DNA from: an uncultured Prevotellaceae bacterium
GTDB lineage: Bacteria; Bacteroidota; Bacteroidia; Bacteroidales; Bacteroidaceae
Direction: 5' to 3'
Length of the DNA: 62,872 bases
Assembly (NCBI GenBank): GCA_900318915.1
Contig: ONMI01000009.1
Span: 1-62,872, forward strand
The position numbers were made by a program, and so were the translations under genes. Shown here piece by piece: positions 54,293 to 61,928 of this stretch (position 1 is the stretch's first letter; each line of letters begins with the position of its first letter). The notes under the pieces are model-generated. The model saw only the letters and a list, made by a program, of their open reading frames with translations, was not told the origin of the DNA and ran no database searches.

Positions 54293-54300
54293 CAAAGTTA
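54293..54300 (-). promoter_or_regulatory. -7 promoter element of infC-rpmI-rplT
   Basis: The minus strand reads TAACTTTG, an exact TAnnTTTG match, 24 bases before the infC ATG. No exact TTTG lies at the -33 position; a TTTC-rich stretch does. Confidence 0.55.
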
Positions 54301-54376
54301 CGAAGTTTTAGCCGAAAGAAAAAATTTTTTATTTTCTTTTTTTACAAATAACAGGTGATTTTGTGGTATTTTTTTC

Positions 54377-54436
54377 TATCAGACAGCAATTGGCCGTGGA
54401 AGGAGTGCCTTTCCACGGCCAATTTACTATCTGATA
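54377..54436. repeat. Nested inverted repeat between thrS and infC
   Basis: An outer 7-bp stem (TATCAGA 54377-54383 with TCTGATA 54430-54436) encloses a 13-bp perfect stem (ATTGGCCGTGGAA 54389-54401 with TTCCACGGCCAAT 54411-54423). On the minus strand it follows the thrS stop by 13 bases but is followed by A-rich sequence, not T-rich. A standard intrinsic terminator is therefore doubtful, and an attenuator, processing site or small mobile remnant is possible. Confidence 0.65.
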
Positions 54437-54449
54437 AGCAGTTTCGGTA

Positions 54450-56332
54450 TCAGTTGTTGGGTTTGACGTCAGCAGCCTTGAGCATCTCGTCGACCTCGGC
54501 GTTGACACGTGCAGCAAACTCCTCCTTGGTCATGGTAGCCTGCTCGCCGCCGCCCTGCTTGCGCATGGACACGAGTCCGTCGGCGCTCTCTTTCTCGCCC
54601 ACGATCACCATATAGGGCACACGCTTGAGCTCATTGTCGCGAATCTTGCGGCCGATTTTCTCGTTGCGGTTGTCCACCTCGGCACGGATGCCCTTCTCGT
54701 CGAGGAAGGCAGCCACCTGGTCGGCATAGTCGTTGAAGCGCTCGGAGATGGGCAGGATGGCCACCTGCTCGGGAGCGAGCCAGAGCGGGAAGTGTCCGGC
54801 GGTGTGCTCGATAAGCACAGCAACTGGAAGCGCTGCGGCAGGTTGTAGTCTACCTGAATGGTACCGAGCTGCCAGCGGCGTCCGAGTGCATCCTTCACCA
54901 TGAAATCGAGCTTGGGTCCGTAGAAGGCAGCCTCGCCGTATTCCACCTTTGCGTTGAGTCCTTTCTCCTTGCAGGCATCAATGATGGCCTGTTCGCTCTC
55001 AGCCCACACCTCATCGCTGCCGATGTACTTCTCGTGGTCGTTGGGGTCGCGGAGAGAAATCTGCGCCTCGAAGTTCTCGAACTTGAAGATGGAGAACACA
55101 GCCTGAATGATGTCCATGACACGGAGGAACTCGTCCTTCACCTGGTCGGGACGGCAGAAGATATGGGCATCGTCCTGTGTGAAGGAGCGCACACGGGTGA
55201 GGCCGTGGAGCTCGCCGCTCTTCTCATAGCGGTAGACGGTGCCGAACTCTGCGATGCGCAGAGGCAGGTCTTTGTAGGAGCGCGGTTTCCATGCGAAGAT
55301 CTCGCAGTGGTGGGGACAGTTCATGGGTTTGAGCATGTACTCCTCGTCCTCCTCGGGGGTGTGGATGGGCTGGAAGGAGTCTTTGCCGTAGTGGGCATAG
55401 TGGCCGGAGGTGACGTAGAGGTTCTTGCTTCCGATGTGCGGTGTGATGACCTCCTGATAGCCGAACCGTTTCTGTATGCGGCGCAGCATATCCTGCAGAC
55501 GCAGGCGCAGGTCGGTGCCTTTGGGCAGCCAGATGGGCAGTCCCTTGCCCACCCTGTCGGAGAACATGAAGAGCTCCATCTCCTTGCCTATCTTGCGGTG
55601 GTCGCGTTTCTTGGCCTCCTCGAGCATGACGAGATACTCATCGAGCATTTTCTTCTTAGGGAAGGTGATGCCGTAGATACGCGTCATCTGGTCGCGCTTG
55701 GCATCGCCGCGCCAGAAGGCGCCGGCCACGCTGGTAATCTTGATAGCCTTGATGGCACCTGTCGACACAAGGTGCGGACCGCGGCAGAGGTCGGTGAAAT
55801 TGCCCTGGGTGTAGGTGGAGATGGTGCCGTCCTCAAGGTCGAGGTCGATGTGCTCGCACTTATACTCCTGGCCGTCGGCCTTGAACTCGGCCAGTGCCTC
55901 GGCCTTGGGCACCTCGCGGCGCACCACCGGCTCGTTTTTCTTGGCCAGCTCGCGCATCTTGGCCTCGATGGCGGGGAAGTCTTTCTCAGAGATGACGTCG
56001 CCCTCCTTAGGCATCACGTCGTAGAAGAAACCGTTCTCCACAGCGGGTCCGAAGCCGAACTGTATGCCGGGATAAAGTTCTTTGAGCGCCTCGGCCAACA
56101 GGTGGGCGGAGGTATGCCAGAAGGTATGCTTACCCTCCTCGTCGTCGAACTTGTAGAGTGCGATGGAAGCATCGCTGTTGATTGGGCGGTTGAGCTCCAT
56201 CGTCTCGCCATTCACTCCACACGACACGACGTCGCGTGCGAGAGCCGGCGATATGCTCTCGGCGATTTGATAACCAGTTACGCCCTCTGCATACTCACGC
56301 ACAGAGCCGTCTGGGAATGTGATTTTAATCAT
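54450..56332 (-). pseudogene. thrS: Threonyl-tRNA synthetase, broken by an internal deletion removing motif 3
   Basis: From ATG 56332 the protein is a normal ThrRS: TGS-like start ([20 protein letters not shown]), editing domain ([24 protein letters not shown] with later Cys/His), and catalytic part with [20 protein letters not shown] and [10 protein letters not shown]. At about 54824 the frame shifts and enters nonsense to a stop at 54605. The true C-terminus ([20 protein letters not shown] to AADVKPNN, anticodon-binding domain) continues in another frame. About 27 residues (~82 bases) are absent. In ThrRS they include a zinc-ligand His and motif 3 Arg, both needed for activity. ThrRS is essential unless a second copy exists, so a sequence or assembly error is the likeliest cause. 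Confidence 0.9.
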
Positions 56333-56385
56333 GACAATTAATTTTGTTGTTTTCTGAAAATACGGTGTTAAGAGCTTTTGCGGTG

Positions 56386-56393
56386 CAAACTTA
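56386..56393 (-). promoter_or_regulatory. -7 promoter element of thrS
   Basis: The minus strand reads TAAGTTTG, an exact TAnnTTTG match, 53 bases before the ATG at 56332. The -33 half is unclear. Confidence 0.5.
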
Positions 56394-56456
56394 CACATTT
56401 TTTATGAGAAAGCCGCAACTGTGACCCACAAAAGTGGACAATCGGGTGCAAGAACG

Positions 56457-58424
56457 TCACTTGGCGAATTTCTTCATCATGCTGTAGGCACCGAAGAGGC
56501 CCAGTTCGCCGGCATGTGAGAGGTCGCGCAGCCCCTCCTCTTTCTTTCCGCTGTGTATGTAGGCCAGTCCGCGGTTGAACCACGCCTCGGCCAGTTGCGG
56601 GTTGACAGCGATGCCGCGTGTATAGTCGTCGATGGCCAGCATATACTCACTGCGGGCCATGTGCAGATTGCCGCGGTCGTAGAGGATGTAGGCATTGTCG
56701 GGGTCGAGCTGCAGCGCCTTGTCGAAGTCGGCTAGCGCACCGGCGTTTTTGAGTTGCGAGTCCATACCCTGCGAGGCAGAGAACTCATTCTCCATGGCCA
56801 CACAGACCGCTCGCATCCAGTAGGCCAGCACCATTTGGTCGTCGATGCCGATGCAGGTGGTGAGGTCCTCGGCCGCCCCGGTGAAATTCTGCGTCATAAG
56901 CGCCGTGACAGCCCGCTGCAGCAGCAGGTCCTTGGCCAGACTGAGGTCGGTGGAGGCCTGAATATCCGCGCTGAGCGAGTCGGCCAGGCTGAACACCACG
57001 TTGGCCTGCTTCTCCTCGAGGGTCTTGGGATTGCAGGTGAGGTAGACGGTGTGCCGCGGCCGTGCCTGTTGGTTGAAGGCGTCGAGCGAACGGTCGAACA
57101 CCTGGTAGGCTTTCACCACGTTGAGATATGGCATGTAGGAGAGCACATACATGGGCATATAGTCGATTTCGAGTCGCCGGTTCTGCACTTTCCCGCGGTA
57201 GGCGCTCTCATACTCATGCTCCACGGTTTCCTCATCGGCCACCACAATCTGGTTGTACTTGCTCATGTCCACCTCGCTTTTCTTTCGTGTGAGCCGGGCC
57301 TGGTTCTTGGTCCACCGCGGCTGTATACCCACATGCTTGTCCATCTGCGCCTTGAAGATGCGGAACTCATCGAGCTCAGCCTGGTTTTTCATGCCCAGGC
57401 GGCGGTAGCAGTCGGCGCGGTTCTGCAGTCCTATCCAGAAGTTGGGATATTGGTCTATCACCTTGGAGTAGTCGCGTATGGCGCCCCTGAGATCGCCGGT
57501 TCGGTGCAGCAGGGTGGCGCGGTTGTAGGTGGCCATGAGGTTGTCGGGCTCCATCTTGAGCACGTAGTCGAAGTCGTCAATGGCCCGGTTGTCGTCGCCC
57601 ACCTGTATACGGAGCAGTCCGCGGTTGTAGTGAGCCAGGAAGTTATTGGGGTCGAGGTCGATGGCGGTGTCATAGTCGGCCATGGCTCCGCGCAGGTTGT
57701 TGCGGTTGAGGCGTGCCAGCGCGCGGTTCACATAGTTGCTCACCATCTTGGGTTTCAGGTGGATGGCCTTGGAGAGTTGCTCGTCCGCCCCCTTCCAGTC
57801 TTTTCGCGAGAGGCTGATGTTGGCCCTTGTCATCCATGACTCCCCGTCGTAGGGATCCAGCTCGAGCGACTTGTCGAGCCACTGCGCCGCGCTCACGGTG
57901 TCGTTCTGCATGAGGAAGACCTCGGCTTTCACGGCATAGGCCCTGGCATACTTGCTCCACTTCTGGATGATGGTGTCGAGGTCGCACTGCGCATGCTCAT
58001 AGTCTTTCATCTCCACGCGGCAGAGCATGCGGTTGAACCAGTAGTTCTGCGCCGAGGGGTCCTGTCGGATGGCTGTGGAATAATCGGCCACAGCACCGTC
58101 GAATTTCTTAAGTTTGATGCGGCAGAGGCCCCTTAGTTCGAAATGCGAGGTGACATACGGATTGAGGGCGATGGCCTCCGAACAGTCGGCCTCGCCCCCC
58201 GTATAGTCGTCGAGATAATATTTGGCCAGTCCGCGGAAGAACCAAGGTTCGTAGAGATAAGGTTTTGCGGAGATGGCTTTGTTGAAGTACTGAATGGCGA
58301 GCACATAGTCCTCGTAGTATAATGCGCTCCGGCCGTTCATGATGAGCCGGTCTACATTAAACTGTGCCGATGCTCCCCATGCGGCGGAGAGCATGAGCAG
58401 GAGGAGTATGAGCCTTCTTGCCAT
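56457..58424 (-). CDS. Exported tetratricopeptide-repeat protein
   Basis: A 655-residue protein from ATG 58424, with a signal peptide (MARRLILLLLMLSAAWGASA) and at least ten tetratricopeptide repeats across most of the length, such as VLAIQYFNKAISAKPYLYEP and AIDLDPNNFLAHYNRGLLRI. The repeats carry the family's alternating Trp/Leu/Gly/Ala/Pro pattern. TPR arrays are protein-docking scaffolds. A central segment (~370-520) is not repeat-like and has RKSEVDMSKYNQIVVADEE and YMPMYVLSYMPYLNVV. It is exported and possibly lodged in the periplasm. It is the last gene of a run SPOR-ruvX-def-TPR, 17 bases after def. The partner and function are unknown. Confidence 0.85.
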   Translation of the reverse strand: MARRLILLLLMLSAAWGASAQFNVDRLIMNGRSALYYEDYVLAIQYFNKAISAKPYLYEPWFFRGLAKYYLDDYTGGEADCSEAIALNPYVTSHFELRGLCRIKLKKFDGAVADYSTAIRQDPSAQNYWFNRMLCRVEMKDYEHAQCDLDTIIQKWSKYARAYAVKAEVFLMQNDTVSAAQWLDKSLELDPYDGESWMTRANISLSRKDWKGADEQLSKAIHLKPKMVSNYVNRALARLNRNNLRGAMADYDTAIDLDPNNFLAHYNRGLLRIQVGDDNRAIDDFDYVLKMEPDNLMATYNRATLLHRTGDLRGAIRDYSKVIDQYPNFWIGLQNRADCYRRLGMKNQAELDEFRIFKAQMDKHVGIQPRWTKNQARLTRKKSEVDMSKYNQIVVADEETVEHEYESAYRGKVQNRRLEIDYMPMYVLSYMPYLNVVKAYQVFDRSLDAFNQQARPRHTVYLTCNPKTLEEKQANVVFSLADSLSADIQASTDLSLAKDLLLQRAVTALMTQNFTGAAEDLTTCIGIDDQMVLAYWMRAVCVAMENEFSASQGMDSQLKNAGALADFDKALQLDPDNAYILYDRGNLHMARSEYMLAIDDYTRGIAVNPQLAEAWFNRGLAYIHSGKKEEGLRDLSHAGELGLFGAYSMMKKFAK

Positions 58425-58441
58425 AAAGTGCCAGTGTGCGG

Positions 58442-59005
58442 TCAGTGCTTGGGTGCCGGCTTGGTGCGGTAGCCGCACTGGTAGCGTCCGGCGAGTAGCG
58501 CCTTGAGTTTGCTCTTGATGAGCTGGGCGCGGAAGGGCGAGATGCGGTCGGTGAAGACCTTGCCCTCGAGGTGGTCGAACTCATGCTGCATGACGCGTGC
58601 CAGATAGCCCTCCACCCACTCGTCGTGTGGCTGCAGCTGTTCGTCAAGATATTTCACATGGATGCGGGTGGGCCTTGTCACCTTTTCGTGAATGCCGGGC
58701 AGGCTGAGGCAGCCCTCTTCGGAGACATCTTTCTCCGTATCGTCGAATTCTATGATATGCGGGTTGATGAACGCATGGCGGAAACCCTTGTACTCGGGCA
58801 TGTCCTCGGAGATGACGTCGAGGTCGATGACCACCACGCGCACCGGCTTGCCCACCTGCGGTGCGGCCAGTCCGATACCCTCCGAGTCGGCCAATGTGTC
58901 GTAGAGGTCGGCTATCAGTTTGTCCAGTTCAGGATAGTCGGCAGGAATGTCCTGTGCCACTTTTCTGAGCACAGGGTTGCCATAAATATAAATAGGTAAA
59001 ATCAT
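58442..59005 (-). CDS. def: Peptide deformylase
   Basis: A 187-residue metalloenzyme that removes the formyl group from new proteins. The three canonical motifs are complete: GIGLAAPQVG (near residue 44), EEGCLSLPG with the metal-binding Cys, and QHEFDHLEGKV with the two metal His and catalytic Glu. Length is normal. The gene overlaps ruvX by 4 bases, ATGA type, and the TPR gene follows 17 bases later. Confidence 0.98.
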   Translation of the reverse strand: MILPIYIYGNPVLRKVAQDIPADYPELDKLIADLYDTLADSEGIGLAAPQVGKPVRVVVIDLDVISEDMPEYKGFRHAFINPHIIEFDDTEKDVSEEGCLSLPGIHEKVTRPTRIHVKYLDEQLQPHDEWVEGYLARVMQHEFDHLEGKVFTDRISPFRAQLIKSKLKALLAGRYQCGYRTKPAPKH

Positions 59006-59421
59006 TTTATTCGTCTAGATTCTAAATAACTCTGCAGGATGATGGTGGCGCTGATTTCATCGACCAGGGCCTTGTTCTGTCGGTCTTTCTTCTTCAGGCC
59101 GCCGTCGAGCATGGCCTGGTGCGCCATGACGGAAGTGAACCGCTCGTCTACCCAGCTGACGGGAATCTCCGGATGCGCTTTCTGCCACCGTTCGACGAAA
59201 GCCCTCACACGCGGCAGGTTCTCGCTGGGCTGCCCGTTGGTCTGTCGGGGTTCCCCCACCACAATGCGCTCCACGTTCTCACGTCGCACATAGTCGTTGA
59301 GCCAGTCCATAAGCTGAGACGTAGAAACAGTCGCCAACCCGCCAGCAATAATCTGCAGCGGATCGGTGACTGCTATACCCGTACGTCGTCGACCGTAGTC
59401 TATCGACAAGATTCTTGCCAC
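59002..59421 (-). CDS. ruvX: Putative pre-16S rRNA nuclease/Holliday junction resolvase YqgF
   Basis: A 139-residue RNase H-fold protein. ILSIDYGRRRTGIAVTDPLQ holds the first catalytic Asp and the GRRRTG loop; VGEPRQTNGQPSENLPRVRA and VSWVDERFTSVMAHQAMLDG carry the middle and C-terminal active-site residues, including the Asp in VDERFTS; the DEIS end is typical. YqgF proteins process the 5' end of 16S rRNA. Overlaps def and lies 6 bases after the SPOR lipoprotein gene. Confidence 0.96.
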   Translation of the reverse strand: MARILSIDYGRRRTGIAVTDPLQIIAGGLATVSTSQLMDWLNDYVRRENVERIVVGEPRQTNGQPSENLPRVRAFVERWQKAHPEIPVSWVDERFTSVMAHQAMLDGGLKKKDRQNKALVDEISATIILQSYLESRRIK

Positions 59422-59427
59422 TTCTGC

Positions 59428-59913
59428 TTATCTTCCGTAGTAAAGCAACCAAGCATCGGGATAGTTGCTTCTGAGTCGGTTGCGGCTCTGCACAGCGCTC
59501 GACTTGTCGGCATAGGTGGTAGCCACCACACGGTACATATCGCGTGCCGAGTTGTAAGCCAGCTGAGCATCGTAGCCCTGCGAGCGGAGGCGCTCCACGA
59601 GGCCCTCAGCATTCGACTTGACGCTGAAGGAGCCCACCACCACGCTGTAGTCCTTGAGGCCAGCGCCGTTGACCACGGTCACATCCTCACGTCTGACGGG
59701 TGTGTTGTCGTAGTTGTCGGTGGTCACGTTGGTAGCCGGAGTTTCCACGAGCGGGGTCACCACGGGCGTTTCTTCCTCGCTGGTGTTGTCACGGCTGGCT
59801 TCCTGAGCCTTAGCCTTCTCGTAGGCCTTTTTATAAGCGCTCTCGCTTGATTTGCAACTTGTGAATGCCAAAGCCACGCACAGTCCTGCGCAGATAACCA
59901 GGTATTTCTTCAT
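59428..59913 (-). CDS. SPOR-domain lipoprotein
   Basis: A 161-residue lipoprotein. The signal peptide ends in the lipobox AFTSCKSS, anchoring Cys at the membrane. A charged low-complexity linker (~22-85, AYKKAYEKAKAQEASRD, ETPVVTPLVETPATNVTT) leads to a SPOR domain (~90-161): YSVVVGSFSVKSNAEGLVER, LRSQGYDAQLAYN, YRVVATTYADKSSAVQSR. SPOR domains bind denuded septal peptidoglycan, so a cell-division or envelope role is likely. It heads the ruvX-def-TPR run. A weak -7 match (TAACTTCG, one mismatch, at 59972-59979) is upstream. Confidence 0.92.
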   Translation of the reverse strand: MKKYLVICAGLCVALAFTSCKSSESAYKKAYEKAKAQEASRDNTSEEETPVVTPLVETPATNVTTDNYDNTPVRREDVTVVNGAGLKDYSVVVGSFSVKSNAEGLVERLRSQGYDAQLAYNSARDMYRVVATTYADKSSAVQSRNRLRSNYPDAWLLYYGR

Positions 59914-60095
59914 AAGGATATTAAAAATTAAAAATTTGTTTTGATAAAACTACTAATTTCAGAATTTTCTGCGAAGTTACACTTTTTCGGTCAAAGAAGA
60001 AGAAAAAAGCTCTATAAAGTTTGTTAAATAGCAAAAATGCAACTTTTTTCACAAAAAAAAGGAGTTTTCCCTATGGGGTTTAAGAAAAGATTTTG

Positions 60096-60103
60096 TACTT
60101 TTG
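60096..60103 (+). promoter_or_regulatory. -7 promoter element of the YtxH-like gene cluster
   Basis: TACTTTTG, an exact TAnnTTTG match, 30 bases before the ATG at 60133. It also rules out a longer start from 60037, which would put the promoter inside the gene. Confidence 0.55.
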
Positions 60104-60132
60104 CTATCCGAAAAGATTTAAATCCTAAAATT

Positions 60133-60351
60133 ATGAAACAACTCAGTTACATCGGCGCCTTCATTGGCGGCGCCATTGCAGGAGCAGCCTTAGGTCTGCT
60201 GCTTGCCCCCGAGAAAGGAACAGACACCCGCACCAAGATTTCAGACACTGTCCAGGATTTCTGCAAGAAGCACAATCTGAACATCACCCGCAAGGAAGTG
60301 GAAGACCTTGTTGACGACATCAAGGACGCCGCTGCCGACGTGGTGGACTAA
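60133..60351 (+). CDS. YtxH-like small membrane protein
   Basis: A 72-residue protein from ATG 60133. It has an N-terminal Gly/Ala-rich membrane helix (YIGAFIGGAIAGAALGLLLA) immediately followed by APEKGTDTRTKISDTVQDFC, the typical YtxH ending of the helix (LLAPEKG) and start of a helical tail. YtxH proteins are small envelope-stress-related membrane proteins of unclear function. It is the first of three genes, with 33 and 3 bases between, encoding YtxH-like, holin-like and unknown proteins, a common Bacteroidetes trio. Confidence 0.88.
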   Translation: MKQLSYIGAFIGGAIAGAALGLLLAPEKGTDTRTKISDTVQDFCKKHNLNITRKEVEDLVDDIKDAAADVVD

Positions 60352-60384
60352 AGGCATACCAATCACTGACTCAAGCGACTGACT

Positions 60385-60735
60385 ATGCTTTCTAGCGACA
60401 AGAATATCGAGACCATCGCCCAACTGGTGGACCAGCTGAAACATTACGCGGAGCTTCAGAAGGAATATGTGAAGCTCGACGTAATAGAGAAGGTGGTCCG
60501 TCTGACCACTGTTGCGGCGATGGTGCTTGCTGTTCTTGTGATGCTCATGCCGGTGGTGGTATTCACCTCGCTGGCCGCCGCTCAGGCCCTTTCGCTGCTC
60601 ACCGGTCTGGGATGGGCCTATCTCATCATAGCGGTGTTTTACCTGCTGCTTCTGGTGCTGCTTCTTGTCAACCGCCGCCGTTGGATAGAGAAGCCATTGG
60701 TGAAATTTCTGGCGGATCTTCTACTCAACGAATAA
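60385..60735 (+). CDS. Holin-superfamily-III-like membrane protein
   Basis: A 116-residue protein with an N-terminal amphipathic segment (IAQLVDQLKHYAELQKEYVK) and two membrane helices (~45-75 and ~78-98) followed by a basic tail. This layout fits the phage-holin-like family commonly found beside YtxH genes in Bacteroidetes. The name reflects similarity only; there is no phage context here. A chromosomal membrane role is likely. Confidence 0.75.
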   Translation: MLSSDKNIETIAQLVDQLKHYAELQKEYVKLDVIEKVVRLTTVAAMVLAVLVMLMPVVVFTSLAAAQALSLLTGLGWAYLIIAVFYLLLLVLLLVNRRRWIEKPLVKFLADLLLNE

Positions 60736-60738
60736 GTC

Positions 60739-61047
60739 ATGGCCACACCTACCGACCCCATTGTATACACATCGCTCGACGACATCCGCGCCCGCAAGAA
60801 GGCGCTTCGTGCCGAGCTCAACCGCGACACCCAGCAGATGCGCACGCAGTGGACCGGTCTTTTTGCCAAGCCCGACACCAGCCAGATGCCCGCCCGCCGT
60901 CTGAGCCGATTTGTTTCGACCGGTGTGACGGTGTTCGACGGTCTTCTCTTCGCCTACAAGCTGTACAACCGGCTTGGTGGCGGCAAGGCCCGTCTGAAAA
61001 CGAAAAAGAGCAAGCGCAACGCGCTGCTCTCACTCCTTTTCCGGTAA
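60739..61047 (+). CDS. Conserved small protein, third gene of the YtxH cluster
   Basis: A 102-residue protein of unknown function, highly basic at its C-terminus (ARLKTKKSKRNALLSLLFR). It has one possible membrane or amphipathic segment near residues 60-75 (FVSTGVTVFDGLLFAYKLYN) and a Lys/Arg-rich middle. It starts 3 bases after the holin-like gene and ends before the stem-loop at 61081-61104. The gene belongs to the same operon as its two neighbours. Confidence 0.7.
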   Translation: MATPTDPIVYTSLDDIRARKKALRAELNRDTQQMRTQWTGLFAKPDTSQMPARRLSRFVSTGVTVFDGLLFAYKLYNRLGGGKARLKTKKSKRNALLSLLFR

Positions 61048-61080
61048 TTGTTTCCTTTCTTCCTTGTTTTCACCCAACTA

Positions 61081-61104
61081 TAATTACTTCTACTGGAGTA
61101 ATTA
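61081..61104. terminator. Stem-loop between the YtxH trio and the MBL hydrolase
   Basis: TAATTACT (61081-61088), an 8-base loop, AGTAATTA (61097-61104): a perfect 8-bp AT-rich stem between convergent genes. It is weaker than the other terminators in this window. Confidence 0.55.
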
Positions 61105-61120
61105 GGCGATTCTATTTATC

Positions 61121-61888
61121 CTACCACTTCACCACCATGCCGTCGTAGGCCATCCGGATATCCGGCGGCAGCAGTTCGTCGAGATCCTTCTGCAGTCCGA
61201 TGTCATGACAGGCATGAATGAGGTAAGTGCGTCTCGCCCCCACCCTTCGGGCCAGCTGCACGGCATCGTCGAGCAGTTGGTGCGAGTAGTGCTCCCTTTC
61301 CCTTCGCAAGGCGTTGACCACCAGGGTGTCCACCCCCTGCAGCATGGCCTCATCCTCCTCGGGAATCGTCTTCATGTCGGTGATATAGGCCAGGCCGTCG
61401 AAGAGGAAGCCCAGGATGGGCATCTGGCCGTGCATCACCGTGAGCGGAGTCACCTTCACATCGCCGATGCAGAAAGGCACATGCGGCTCCACCTCTTGCA
61501 ACTGCAGTTTAGGCACCCCCGGATAGAGGTGCTCGGCAAAGCAGTAAGGCATGGTGGAGTGCAGGGCTTTGACCGTGGCCGGATTGGCATAGAGGTGCAG
61601 CGGTCCGAACACGCAGAAAGGTCTCATATCGTCGATGCCCGCCACATGGTCGTAATGGATATGAGTGAGCAGCACGCCGTCGAAAGCTTTGAAGTCGAGC
61701 GGCAGAATCTGCTGCCGGAAGTCAGGTCCGCAGTCAATCAGGATGCGGGTGGTATCGGTCTCGAGCAGCGCCGACGAGCGCAACCGCCGGTCGCGCGGGT
61801 CACTGCTGGTGCATACCGGGCATCGGCAGCCGATGCTGGGCACCCCGCCCGATGTGCCGGTGCCGAGGAAAGTGAGTTGCATGCTCAT
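61121..61888 (-). CDS. MBL-fold metallo-hydrolase, PhnP-like
   Basis: A 255-residue metallo-beta-lactamase-fold enzyme. The metal-binding motif THIHYDHVAGIDDMRPF (HxHxDH) and the first-strand LTFLGTGTSGGVPSIGCRCP are clear. The CRCPVCTSSDPRD segment resembles the structural zinc site of PhnP, a phosphoribosyl cyclic phosphodiesterase. Metal-ligand positions continue at TPLTVMHGQ, ITDMKTIPEE and YLIHACHD. Whether the substrate is a cyclic phosphate cannot be told. It lies 24 bases after murB, so they share a transcript. Confidence 0.88.
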   Translation of the reverse strand: MSMQLTFLGTGTSGGVPSIGCRCPVCTSSDPRDRRLRSSALLETDTTRILIDCGPDFRQQILPLDFKAFDGVLLTHIHYDHVAGIDDMRPFCVFGPLHLYANPATVKALHSTMPYCFAEHLYPGVPKLQLQEVEPHVPFCIGDVKVTPLTVMHGQMPILGFLFDGLAYITDMKTIPEEDEAMLQGVDTLVVNALRREREHYSHQLLDDAVQLARRVGARRTYLIHACHDIGLQKDLDELLPPDIRMAYDGMVVKW

Positions 61889-61890
61889 AG

Positions 61891-61928
61891 TTTCAAATGA
61901 TAATCACCACTTTCAAATGATATTCACC
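61891..61928 (-). repeat. Tandem 18-base repeat at the end of murB
   Basis: TTTCAAATGATAATCACC (61891-61908) and TTTCAAATGATATTCACC (61911-61928) differ at one position and repeat every 20 bases. The second includes the murB stop codon; the first lies between it and the MBL gene start. Confidence 0.75.

Noticed and set aside
54355-54615. Plus-strand open frame between thrS and infC
   Set aside because: It runs through the nested hairpin and the end of thrS with no plausible start or family, so it is not a gene.
60385-60735. Prophage remnant (holin-like gene)
   Set aside because: No other phage genes are nearby, and the YtxH/holin-like/small-protein trio is a usual chromosomal cluster.
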